In this document: in pieces, positions 24,456 to 34,162 of the stretch
How positions within the stretch are numbered: the stretch's first letter is position 1
Layout: every line of letters starts with the position of its first letter
Source of the DNA: Symsagittifera roscoffensis
Lineage: Eukaryota; Xenacoelomorpha; Acoela; Convolutidae
Assembly: GCF_963678635.1 (NCBI RefSeq)
Contig: NW_026971239.1
Span: 1-42,855, forward strand
Direction of reading: 5' to 3'
DNA length: 42,855 nucleotides
The notes under the pieces: generated by a model
The model's input: the letters and a program-made list of their open reading frames with translations, nothing else
Told to the model about the DNA's origin: nothing
Databases searched by the model: none
Program-made: the position numbers and the translations under genes

Positions 24456-24660
24456 TAATAATAATAATAATAATAAAACAGAAATTAGGATACATCCATG
24501 GGAGTTAGCTCCCGAATCAAGTTTATGAGATCAATCATATTTTAGTTTAATGAGTTTAGTTTTTTGAAGTTTAAGCATCTTGTGCATCCGCAGTTGATTC
24601 TCCAGGTGCAGGTATCGACTTCATTGTAGATTTTCTCGTAGAATTGCCAGTACACTCTTG
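24456..24660 (-). mobile_element. Non-LTR element E2, 3' part (separated by E1)
   Basis: On the minus strand this holds the last codons of E2's protein (24542-24660, ending TAA), a short 3' UTR with a GGGAG-CTAA-CTCCC hairpin (24500-24513) and a (TTA)n tail at 24456-24476. The C-terminus has TCTWRINCGCTRC, which parallels KCTWRIACDCTMNDC at the end of E1. When E1 is left out, the frame runs on from 27820, so this is the missing end of the element at 27820-29650. Confidence 0.85.
24542..24660 (-). pseudogene. E2 protein C-terminus, beyond the E1 insertion
   Basis: Minus-strand codons ending at TAA (24542-24544), with YWQFYEKIYNEVDTCTW then Cys-rich INCGCTRC. Together with 27823-28077 it forms the C-terminal domain that in these elements follows RT. 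Its place on the far side of E1 shows that E1 landed inside this reading frame. Confidence 0.8.
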
Positions 24661-24909
24661 ATACTTAATACGGTTGATAAAATATTAGCACCTGCACCAA
24701 TGCTTAAAGTTTTCGAACCAACATACAACGATGAGGCCTATCGAGTTTTTGTTTCAAAATCTTTAAACAAAGAAGAGCAAATGAAAGAGCGAACACTTCT
24801 GAAAAAAAGAAGAAAGTTATTAGATACAAACCAACATGATCCAAAGAACATTCATATCAAAAATGGAATTTTGTATTTTAATAACCAAGCAGTAGTAATT
24901 GATGAGTGA
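24661..24909 (+). pseudogene. E1 ORF1 C-terminal fragment
   Basis: About 83 codons in the same frame as ORF2, including FEPTYNDEAYRVFVSKSLNK and KERTLLKKRRKLLDTNQHDP. This matches the C-terminal end of ORF1 (RNA-binding, Gag-like) of many non-LTR elements, where a Lys/Arg-rich helix is followed by a short strand segment. There is no upstream start; sequence before 24661 belongs to E2. The frame ends with TGA at 24907-24909 followed by CTAG. Confidence 0.7.
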
Positions 24910-24936
24910 CTAGAAAATTCAACTGGTGAACTAAGC

Positions 24937-27744
24937 ATGTTGTGTTATAACATTAGAAGTTTATATAAATCGGATCGAAGGAGAATTTTTTCGAATTTTT
25001 TGCTAGTAAATGCTGTTGATATTGTATGTATATCAGAAACATGGCTCACAGACGATATTGCAGAAGGCGAACTTTTTATACCTCAATATCAATGTTTTTT
25101 ATCGAATAGAAAAGCAAAATCCGGAACAACAGCACACGGTGGGACTATGATTTGCGTGAAAAATGAAATCAACTCTGAGCAAGTTAAATTGAATCTTGAA
25201 GATAATGGTTCAGTAACTGCATGCCTGATTTGTTTATGTAAAACGAAAATACTTATTGTTTGCTGTTATTTACCACCCTCAAACAGTACTTACGCTTACA
25301 CGAACGCTGATATTGAAAACTTGTTTAAATGTTTGCAAAAAATCAAAAATAATTTTGATGAAGTAATAATATACGGGGATTTCAATTTTCCAACAATAAA
25401 CTGGACGAGTCTTTCATCTGCTGTTGAGCAAGAAAATATTTTTCTTGATATAATTGATCGATATTGTTTGCAACAAAAAATATCGTTCCAAACTGCTGCA
25501 ACTGGTATTCTAGGTTTGATTTTAGTGGGAAAAAACATACAGATAGTGAATATTGAAGACATTCAAAGGGATAACTATTTTAGCAAACTCTCGAATCATT
25601 TCCCGATCAAAGTTAAGTTTAACGTTGAAATATCGTCCTTGTTGCAGCGAAATTGCTGCAAAGATTTGATTTATAGCTACTGTAAAGGCAATTTTGGAAA
25701 ACTACGAGAAACGTTGAATAAAACAAAATTCGAACCTTTCTGTTGGTCGAATCCTAATAAAGTTCTGGAATTATGGTATAGCTGGCTCAATACCGCAATA
25801 TCTCAGAATGTACCAAGGAGAACAGCGCACAGAATGTCGCTACCACCGTGGATTACGCAAAAAACATCGCATTACAAAAAGTGCCTTAAAACTGCGCGGA
25901 AGAATTTTCCAGAATTTCATGACAAGGTCATAGCATAAGCTGATTTAGTCGATACCAGTGCAGAAACTGACAACGTTGAATACGAACAAGAGCTGGCTGC
26001 AGAACGAGCATCGTCAAAATTATTCAAGTATTTCAAAGCATTTAGGAAGTCAAATCTCCCGCGGAAAAAGTTTTACGAGTCTGTCTCGGAGGAGACGGGC
26101 AAGGGTAAATCAGAACTATTTTCTATCTTCTTCTCTTCCGTGTATACAAAATCGACAAAATTTATTGAAGGGTGTAATGGAAAAGATTGCGTAAAATTGA
26201 TTACCACTGTAAATTTTTTCGAAAAGGAAGTAATTGAAATTTGCATGAACTTGGACATAAACAAGAGTAAAGGACTCGATGAAATTCCACCAATATTGTA
26301 TAAAAAATTGTGCATTATTCTTCCTCATTCTCTCTCACAGTTATTCAGAAAAATTTTCCAATCAGCCATTTTTCCAAACGACTGGAAACAAGCAATTATA
26401 AGTCCATTATTTAAAAAAGGCGATAAATGCCATGTTACAAATTACAGACCGGTATCTCTGTTATCAATAGCTTCGAAAATTCTAGCAAGGATTATTTTTA
26501 GACGACTATACGATCATTACCATTCTTTTTTTCACGCAGCTCAGTTCGGCTTCAGGAAAAGACGATCAACGATTCTACAATTGATAATCTTTTTGCAAAA
26601 AGTGTACCAGGGCATTGAAAGTCAACATGATGATATAATCTTTACTGACTACAGTAAAGCTTTTGACAGAGTGGATCATGGTATGCTTTTGAAAATTTTT
26701 TTTGAAACGGGCATCAAAAACAGGCTACTGAAACTAATCGAATCATACTTGACAAATCGAGTACAAGTCGTGCGTATAAATGGAGTAAACTCGTCACCAA
26801 TACAAGTTACTAGCGGTGTCCCGCAAGGGAGTATTTTGGGCCCCATATTTTGCCCCCCCCCCCCGAAAATGTGCGATCAATAGTTTCCCCTACTTTTTGC
26901 CGATGACGCCAAATTTCTCAGCGTGGGTTTAAGCACAATAGATATTCAAATTGATTTAAATGCGTTGTATGACTGGACCGTTAGAAACAACATGCCCTTC
27001 AATATGGATAAATGCTGCCTAATTAAAATGTCCAAAAACGAAAAACGATTGCTTTTTCGAAACGAATCGATTAAAACAGAGGAAACTCAATCTGATTTGG
27101 GGCTCATGCTTTCCTGTGACTTAAAATGGAATTTGCATATAAATAAGGTTTGCTGCAAAGCAATTCGTGTTTTTCACATGATAAAAAGAAGCGTATCGAA
27201 TCTTGGACAAAAAGCGAAACTGGATTTGTATAAATCTATGATCGTACCAATACTCACGTACGCAAGTCCATGTTATGGATTGAGTGAATACATTATTACG
27301 GAGCTTGAAAATGTGCAAAGGCGTATAGTTAAATGGATAATTCCGCATATGGATTCGTACAAAGATCGGTTAATCGAAATTTCACTATTGCCACTGCCAA
27401 TATATATACAGATCAACAACCTTCTGTTGCTGTCAAAAATTTTATCGAAAAATTACGATGTTGACATGTTGAATGTTCCATCGTATTCCTGTTCCTCGCG
27501 CGGTTGTATGTTTCAGCTCGAGAGGCCGAAAAAGAAATTTTTGGAGGACGAATTCTTTTACCAAACATGTCGGCTAGCGAATGTGATCAAAATTGACGTG
27601 AGAGAAACAAGCAGACTGAAGAAGCGAATATTGTGGTTATTTTGGAGAAAATTTGAAAAGGACTACGAACAAATGAACAAGTGCACATGGAGAATTGCTT
27701 GCGATTGCACAATGAATGACTGTAGAAGTAAAACTTCACTATAG
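24937..27744 (+). pseudogene. E1 ORF2: endonuclease-reverse transcriptase, two nonsense codons
   Basis: A single 936-codon frame broken only by TAA at 25936-25938 (codon 334) and TAG at 26881-26883 (codon 649). The endonuclease nicks the target: CYNIRSL at the start, ISETWL at codons 32-37 (catalytic Glu) and YGDFNF at 146-151 are present, but the usual SDH near the domain end reads SNH (codons 219-221), losing an acidic residue. The reverse transcriptase has FTDYSKAFDRVDH (from codon 569), SGVPQGSILGP (626) and FADD (654-657). Between the last two lies a run of 12 C (26853-26864) and a shorter loop than usual. The C-terminus is Cys-rich. ATG 24937 is the first in-frame Met after the ORF1 stop. 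Confidence 0.92.
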
Positions 27745-27759
27745 AACGAAAAACTGACA

Positions 27760-27818
27760 GGGGGAAACCCCTTGTGCTACGAGCACAAAAGCCCTACTAC
27801 TATTACTACTACTACTAC
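27760..27818 (+). other. E1 3' end: two hairpins and (TAC)n tail
   Basis: Sixteen bases after the ORF2 stop, GGGG-AAA-CCCC (27761-27771) is followed directly by TTGTGC-TACGA-GCACAA (27772-27788), then a (TAC)n tail to about 27818. In related elements the 3' hairpin is recognised by the reverse transcriptase and the microsatellite tail is made during priming. Confidence 0.8.
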
Positions 27819-27819
27819 A

Positions 27820-29650
27820 TATTTTTGGTTTAAACGAGTCACTTAATAGGACTTCATATTTCAGGTGATCGTGAAGTATGTTTGTCAGGCTGCAGGCGCG
27901 TTGCCAGAAATCAGATTCGCATTTATGAAGTCGAAAGTTCTTCGCGTTGAAACGTTTTGTTGTTTTCGGTCGATTTGATTCAGTGATTTCTATAAATTGC
28001 CACCATTCCAGGTTGGTCTTTCCTCTTAGAATCTTCGCGAACAAAAGTAGTACATGCATTTCTTGGTAAAGAGACAAGGGAAAAATTTGAAGAGTGTTAA
28101 CCTCGATTTATAAGGAATTTGTTTATTTCCAAGTATCCATTTCGTTGCTCTCTGTTGCACTTTTTCTAAGGTGGCAAGATCTTGCTTTGAGGGTTTCCAG
28201 ACTGATGATGCATAGCTAACGATAGGTACTGCATAGCTTTTATATGCATTTTTCCTGTTGTTCATGGTTGTGGCAGGTGATAAGTTTCTTTTGATGCAGT
28301 ATAGGGCCTTCAGTGCTTTGCTCGCACGATTGTTTGCATGAGAATTCCAGTTAAGATTTTTTGACATTATCATTCCAAGATCTTTAGGTTCGTTAGGCTG
28401 TTCGAATTTGTACGAGAATATGCTTAGGTTGCACTCGCCCTTAATTACTAGTGTTTTGCTCTTGGTCATATTGAGGCGCATTTCATTGGTTTCACACCAC
28501 TTCCAGACTTTTCTAATATCGATGTGCAGGGTAGTCGGGTCGGTGCCCATAATTTTATAGTCATCCGCATAGCCGTAGCACGATGACATGACACATTTTG
28601 GCAAGTCGTTGATGTATACTAAGAAAAAGAGTGGCCCTAGAATAGATCCTTGCGGCACTCCACTGTAAATTGGCAGTTGGCTTGAGACCGAGCTGCCGAT
28701 GCGTACTGTTTGGGTTCGACCGGTCAGGTAACTTTTGATTAGATCCAATATTGGGCCTGTTATTCCAGCTCTGCTGAGTTTTTCGATCGTTATATTGTGA
28801 TTGACTTTGTCAAAAGCCTTCTGGAAGTCGAGGTAAAATGACGCTAGGAAGTGGCAGTTGCTATTGTCAAAGTTCACAAACATTTCGTGCAGGTATTCGA
28901 TTAAGTATGTTATAGATGAGCGTCTTTGCCGAAAACCGTGTTGAGATTGGGACAATGCGGTGGATAAGATTGGGTACATTCTGTCGAAAATAAGTTTCTC
29001 GAGGACTTTGGATACTGCTACGAGGAGGCTGATCGGCCTGTAATTATCTACCATTTGTTTGTTCCCTTCTTTAAATATGGGGAATATTTCGCTTGTTTTC
29101 CAGAATGATGGGAAGTAGCATTTGTTTGCAATTGTGTTGAATATGAGATGCAGTGACTTTGGTAGGGAGTCTGATAATTTTTTCAGCAGGTTGTTCCCCA
29201 TACGGTCAAGTCCTCTGGCCTTGCTCTCGTCCAGCGATTGGAGAACGAGTTGTATTTCTAGTTCTGAGAAATGAATCATCGACAGCTTGGGCTGTCCCTC
29301 TGTGAGAGTATAATCGTGGTGATTCTTACTGAAAACGGATTGGAAGTACTGATTAAATAGTTCGGCTTTTTCGATATCGGTTTTAGCTGACTTATCGTCA
29401 AGAAATACTTCAGTTGGGATTGAGCTTGTTTTCATGATAATTTTGAGGTATTTTTGGACGTTTGAGAAGAATCCAGACTTGAAAATTTCTGTTTCATGAT
29501 TGCATTGGTCAGCTGAGAGCGATAAGGACAATTCAGTTTGTAATTGCTGGATCTTTAGGGTATTTGTTTTACTTTGGCGTCTGAGAGTTTCTACTTTTTT
29601 CATGAGGTTTGAGCTCGTGGAGAAACCCAGGGCGCTAGATGTTTCCTAGG
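27820..29650 (-). mobile_element. Non-LTR retrotransposon E2, main part, 5'-truncated
   Basis: Minus strand. It begins near 29650 with sequence just upstream of the RT, so the endonuclease and ORF1 are missing, and runs to 27820 where E1 interrupts it. The 3' end is at 24456-24660. It is a relative of E1, but diverged, with its own tail type (TTA)n. Confidence 0.9.
28026..29603 (-). pseudogene. E2 reverse transcriptase, frameshifted near its end
   Basis: A 525-codon open frame on the minus strand. After a Lys-rich helical start (MKKVETLRRQSKTN) come the RT blocks: NYRPISLLVAVSKVLEKLIF, FYLDFQKAFDKVNH (catalytic Asp), SGVPQGSILGPLFFLVYIND (from 28664 downward) and GYADDYKIM (YADD at 28560-28571). 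The thumb region ends with QRATKWILGNKQIPYKSRL. The last codons before 28026 are out of frame: near 28065-28085 the family-like continuation moves to the frame open at 27823-28077 (LYQEMHVLLLFAKILRGKTN, then FWQRACSLTNILHDHL). So a frameshift separates RT from the C-terminus. The frame then resumes at 24660 beyond E1. Confidence 0.92.
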
Positions 29651-29741
29651 TTGGGTTGTTCGGAAGCTCATTTAATTTACGTCATCCATTTCGTCGTTTT
29701 TGTTAGTTGTAGTCACTGTTGATATAGAATAAACATCATTG

Positions 29742-30060
29742 CTAAGTATTTTTTACAGTCAGATGATCCGAAGGATAATTGATGTCAGTGTTCGCAAAAG
29801 AATTGGCCACCTCGGTATTTAAAATTTTATGACAAAGTTTACAGAACTTAGTGAAGCTTTCTTTGGTTTTAAAAACTATACATACTGAATCCTTTGCCGG
29901 GCATACTGTTATGTTACTTCTGATGAGCGTGCCACCACACTTCACACAGTTGTCGTTTCTTTCAAGGCTTAAACTTCGATCTCTCTTTGCAACAAAATTT
30001 TTGAAGTGTATATAAGCAAACGATATGTGAAGTTGAAACTTTTGTGTGTTTTTTATAATT
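29742..30060 (-). other. Unrecognised minus-strand ORF with CxxC pairs
   Basis: About 100 open codons without ATG start, ending TAG at 29742-29744. It contains NCVKCGGTLIRS and later FTKFCKLCHKIL, two CxxC pairs about 33 residues apart that could bind zinc. The upstream part is KRDRSLSLERND. Codon use is protein-like. I do not recognise a family; it may be a decayed exon of the same unit as the ORFs at 24137 and 30111. Confidence 0.35.
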
Positions 30061-30110
30061 CGTAGTTTTTTCTTCTGTGATTGCTATGCTTAGAGATTTG
30101 GATTAAACTG

Positions 30111-30299
30111 TCAGAAGTGTAGTTTGTGCATCAAAGTCATTTCTATTAATGATTCGTCCTCTGCTCCAATAACATTGCTCTTCTTCGCCATTTCCGCTAA
30201 AGCTACCCAGAACTTTTTGTTGACTCTTTGTTGTTTCCAGTTCCACAAACTGTAGCTCTCGAAATTAGTGATTGTCTTCCGCAGAAATGCGGTTGCCAC
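30111..30299 (-). other. Unrecognised minus-strand ORF
   Basis: 62 codons following directly after an in-frame TAG and beginning at GTG. It includes YSLWNWKQQRVNKKFWVALA and ends LMHKLHF. No homology that I recognise and no ATG near the start. Confidence 0.3.
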
Positions 30300-30498
30300 C
30301 TACTCCCGAATTTCTTTAAATTTAATCTTGATGATTTTAACTTTTGTGAAAAGTCACCGGAGATTTTTTTTACATTCATTTCCGAGTGCGATATATAACA
30401 ATTTGACCGGTTTTGCCTCTTATATTCTCTTTCTGTTAAAACGTTTTGTTTCCAACGTCTTAGAGTGTCTTAGTCGAAAGTTTTTTTTCTTCTCTTGT

Positions 30499-30765
30499 AT
30501 GATGCCATCCATTGGACTCTCATTATCGGTGAAAGTGACTGATTCGCTACTTTTGCCGTCTGCCAAAACCAAACTAATTCGATTATACCCAACAAAGCAA
30601 AAACCAAATCAGCGCTGGTATGTTATAAGTGCTAAAACAACACAATTTCATATGAAACCAGAAGCAGTTAAACAAATAATTAAACAATGTCGCTACTCTG
30701 ACAGAGTAAAGAAAGGAAAACTCTTAAAAAGGTCTATGTGGATAGATTTAAAAGTTGAAGGTTAA
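30499..30765 (+). CDS. Small basic protein, unrecognised
   Basis: An ATG-started frame of 88 codons (two consecutive ATGs at 30499 and 30502). The frame stays open upstream to 30268, but that part is Phe/Leu-rich translation of T-rich DNA and unlikely to be real. The product is Lys/Arg-rich, with TKLIRLYPTKQKPNQRWYVI and IIKQCRYSDRVKKGKLLKRS. It converges with the minus-strand exon at 30854-31072, with 88 bp between the stops. ATGGCTAGATATAACAAGCT lies between them; a close match lies at 23890 near the stop of the 23910 stretch. Function unknown. Confidence 0.4.
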   Translation: MMPSIGLSLSVKVTDSLLLPSAKTKLIRLYPTKQKPNQRWYVISAKTTQFHMKPEAVKQIIKQCRYSDRVKKGKLLKRSMWIDLKVEG

Positions 30766-30853
30766 CGTTATATATTAGGTTCGATATGGCTAGATATAAC
30801 AAGCTTAGGAAAGGTTTATAAAAAAAATGAGAGCTCCAGAAATTTCGGGGATA

Positions 30854-31072
30854 TTAGTTTATTAACTTTTCCAGTTCTTTATGCAAAAATTTAATATTTC
30901 TCTCAGCTGCATCCGCTTTTCTCAATAATTGGTCGGTCAAGAAAAAGGATAACATGTCTTCAGAGTCCTTTTTACCATTAAAAATATCCGCAGGATTTGG
31001 GGTTGAAGCAATTTGTACCAGTTCCAAGTTTACTAAGCGTTCATTGCTGGTTAAATGCTTAGTAATTTTATC
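30854..31072 (-). CDS. Putative 3' exon, coiled-coil C-terminus, unrecognised
   Basis: Minus-strand codons open from 31072 to TAA at 30854-30856, 73 codons. It includes KHLTSNERLVNLELVQIAST, then PADIFNGKKDSEDMLSFF, and ends in a helical, charged AAERNIKFLHKELEKLIN. There is no ATG; instead ACTTAG lies directly upstream (AG at 31073-31074 on the minus strand), fitting a splice acceptor. The upstream sequence on this strand is the tandem array, and the array unit begins precisely at this border. The product is not recognised. Confidence 0.45.
   Translation of the reverse strand, partial: DKITKHLTSNERLVNLELVQIASTPNPADIFNGKKDSEDMLSFFLTDQLLRKADAAERNIKFLHKELEKLIN
31030..31065. other. Inverted repeat TTACTAAGC / GCTTAGTAA
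   Basis: Two 9-base arms with an 18-base loop. The motif recurs at each unit junction (near 35954 and 38528, the latter with one mismatch). At 31030 it lies within the putative minus-strand exon, so it may be a coding coincidence retained by duplication. Confidence 0.6.
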
Positions 31073-31283
31073 CTAAGTTATAAGTCTCACCTTAGATCGT
31101 CAAGTTGTCTTGACAAAAGTTAGAGTAGAAACAATAGTTAGAAAAAGTATGAATTAATTAGTTGGTTAAATACAAAGCACTGGGTTATTAGATTATATAA
31201 ACAAATTGAACAGCTTAGGGAAATATACCTATGAGGGGAGGTTGAGCTAATCTTATTTTGTTCATCAATATTTTATCTTCTTA

Positions 31284-31402
31284 CTAAGGTCGATGGCTGA
31301 TTAGTATGTATGGGTCGCCCTTGATTGTGTCCACTTCGGCACTTCTGGTTTGGTCGTCAGTATCGTCTTTGCCGTAGTCCTTTGGGTACTTGTAGTCCAG
31401 AC
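31284..31402 (-). other. Exon-like minus-strand segment, repeated five times
   Basis: Minus-strand reading ends at TAG (31284-31286). The codons include LDYKYPKDYGKDDTDDQTRS and GDPYILISHRP, with a protein-like choice of third bases. Copies lie at 32443, 33602, about 36177 and about 38789. The first four are identical over the segment by eye and the fifth has one change (Gly to Arg), while adjacent AT-rich sequence in the fifth copy has several changes in 60 bp. No start codon or complete frame is visible. Confidence 0.35.
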
Positions 31403-33915
31403 TTCCTCAGGTGTGGGTATCTCGAGTATCTCGATTTATAATTTTATCGAATTTTAAATGAGAATTTATTCTCCATTTTATTTGTGAAAAAAGGCTAGTT
31501 TGATTTTATTGTAAAAGCAGAAAAGAAAAATTTTTTGTTTTGAAAAGGTCTGACTGAAGAGATCTAACTTGCTGCTTGCTGAGCAAAATGAAACATTCAT
31601 GATCGTTTTTCTTCATTTGTTTTCCGTGGTGGGTTTGTGTGAAACCACAAGATTATATTTTCCACCTTTCATATATATACAATTTTACACTTTGTCCTTC
31701 ATTGTTCAAACATTTGATAGTTAGCCTTAGTATCCGAATGTAATTCGGGATTTTGAATATTTGGTTATTTTATTGATGTTTAGCAAATTGGAATTTTGGA
31801 ATATTTGGTTATTTTATATTGATGTTTAGCAAAATGGAATATGAAGATTTCAGGCCAGTCCTTTTGCTCGTAAGCATAAACCGGCGGCTGATTCAATCTT
31901 TAATTATTCAGGTTTCACCTGCTCCTTTGTTCTCCCTTTCTTTTAAGGGAATTTTCAACTAGTTTTAATTTGATTTTTTCAAATCAGATATCTTTAACTT
32001 ATGAGTCCCCTTTGATTAAAACCGCAGCTTTCAGTTTTGTCTGACTAAAAATTCATATTACTCTCTCTGATGCATCATATTGCAGGTGCATCTCTGCTTA
32101 ATCAAAGCAAGGAGAATTTCAGTGCAGCCGGCAAGACAGCTAAATATTTATCCATTTTGTTTCAAGTTAAAGTTAAAAGGGACGTGTTAATAATCGCCGC
32201 CCTTTTAAAATATTGAGCATGAATATTGATCCTAAGTTATAAGTCTCACCTTAGATCGTCAAGTTGTCTTGACAAAAGTTAGAGTAGAAACAATAGTTAG
32301 AAAAAGTATGAATTAATTAGTTGGTTAAATACAAAGCACTGGGTTATTAGATTATATAAACAAATTGAACAGCTTAGGGAAATATACCTATGAGGGGAGG
32401 TTGAGCTAATCTTATTTTGTTCATCAATATTTTATCTTCTTACTAAGGTCGATGGCTGATTAGTATGTATGGGTCGCCCTTGATTGTGTCCACTTCGGCA
32501 CTTCTGGTTTGGTCGTCAGTATCGTCTTTGCCGTAGTCCTTTGGGTACTTGTAGTCCAGACTTCCTCAGGTGTGGGTATCTCGAGTATCTCGATTTATAA
32601 TTTTATCGAATTTTAAATGAGAATTTATTCTCCATTTTATTTGTGAAAAAAGGCTAGTTTGATTTTATTGTAAAAGCAGAAAAGAAAAATTTTTTGTTTT
32701 GAAAAGGTCTGACTGAAGAGATCTAACTTGCTGCTTGCTGAGCAAAATGAAACATTCATGATCGTTTTTCTTCATTTGTTTTCCGTGGTGGGTTTGTGTG
32801 AAACCACAAGATTATATTTTCCACCTTTCATATATATACAATTTTACACTTTGTCCTTCATTGTTCAAACATTTGATAGTTAGCCTTAGTATCCGAATGT
32901 AATTCGGGATTTTGAATATTTGGTTATTTTATTGATGTTTAGCAAATTGGAATTTTGGAATATTTGGTTATTTTATATTGATGTTTAGCAAAATGGAATA
33001 TGAAGATTTCAGGCCAGTCCTTTTGCTCGTAAGCATAAACCGGCGGCTGATTCAATCTTTAATTATTCAGGTTTCACCTGCTCCTTTGTTCTCCCTTTCT
33101 TTTAAGGGAATTTTCAACTAGTTTTAATTTGATTTTTTCAAATCAAATATCTTTAACTTATTAGTCCCCTTTGATTAAAACCGCAGCTTTCAGTTTTGTC
33201 TGACTAAAAATTCATATTACTCTCTCTGATGCATCATATTGCAGGTGCATCTCTGCTTAATCAAAGCAAGGAGAATTTCAGTGCAGCCGGCAAGACAGCT
33301 AAATTTTTATCCATTTTGTTTCAAGTTAAAGTTAAAAGGGACGTGTTAATAATCGCCGCCCTTTTAAAATATTGAGCATGAATATTGATCCTAAGTTATA
33401 AGTCTCACCTTAGATCGTCAAGTTGTCTTGACAAAAGTTAGAGTAGAAACAATAGTTAGAAAAAGTATGAATTAATTAGTTGGTTAAATACAAAGCACTG
33501 GGTTATTAGATTATATAAACAAATTGAACAGCTTAGGGAAATATACCTATGAGGGGAGGTTGAGCTAATCTTATTTTGTTCATCAATATTTTATCTTCTT
33601 ACTAAGGTCGATGGCTGATTAGTATGTATGGGTCGCCCTTGATTGTGTCCACTTCGGCACTTCTGGTTTGGTCGTCAGTATCGTCTTTGCCGTAGTCCTT
33701 TGGGTACTTGTAGTCCAGACTTCCTCAGGTGTGGGTATCTCGAGTATCTCGATTTATAATTTTATCGAATTTGAAATGAGAATTTATTCTCCATTTTATT
33801 TGTGAAAAAAGGCTAGTTTGATTTTATTGTAAAAGCAGAAAAGAAAAATTTTTTGTTTTGAAAAGGTCTGACTGAAGAGATCTAACTTGCTGCTTGCTGA
33901 GCAAAATGAAACATT

Positions 33916-34162
33916 CATGATCGTTTTTCTTCATTTGTTTTCCGTGGTGGGTTTGTGTGAAACCACAAGATTATATTTTCCACCTTTCATATATATACAA
34001 TTTTACACTTTGTCCTTCATTGTTCAAACATTTGATAGTTAGCCTTAGTATCCGAATGTAATTCGGGATTTTGAATATTTGGTTATTTTATTGATGTTTA
34101 GCAAATTGGAATTTTGGAATATTTGGTTATTTTATATTGATGTTTAGCAAAATGGAATATGA
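33916..34162 (+). repeat. Inverted-repeat arm, plus orientation (copy III)
   Basis: From CATGATCGTTTTTCTTCATT to AAAATGGAATATGA, 247 bp, matching the reverse complement of 35600-35802. It contains TATATATACA and ends with ATGTTTAGCAAAATGGAATA, a possible start (MFSKMEYEDF). This arm carries a duplication of about 45 bp of the part around ATTTGGTTATTTTA...GATGTTTAGCAAA that the minus arm lacks. Downstream, CTC|GTAAGC at 34185-34193 and TTGCAG at 34398-34403 border a possible 216-bp intron with a CTGAC branch-like site. Equivalent arms are at 31598, 32757 and 36490. Confidence 0.85.

Larger units (their letters stand above)
24661..27819 (+). mobile_element. Non-LTR retrotransposon E1, 5'-truncated, inserted in E2
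   Basis: About 3.16 kb, plus strand. It contains the C-terminal end of ORF1, a TGA, the endonuclease-reverse transcriptase ORF2, a very short 3' UTR with two hairpins and a (TAC)n tail. Features (apurinic-type endonuclease, FADD box, short microsatellite tail, Cys-rich C-terminus) fit the Jockey/CR1/L2 part of non-LTR elements; I cannot place it more finely. Left and right flanks belong to E2 on the opposite strand. Missing N-terminal ORF1 sequence is typical of incomplete target-primed reverse transcription. Confidence 0.9.

Noticed and set aside
31330-31370. Hammerhead ribozyme core (CTGACGA on the minus strand)
   Set aside because: No GAAA at the right place and no stem II; also no core in the satellite monomer.
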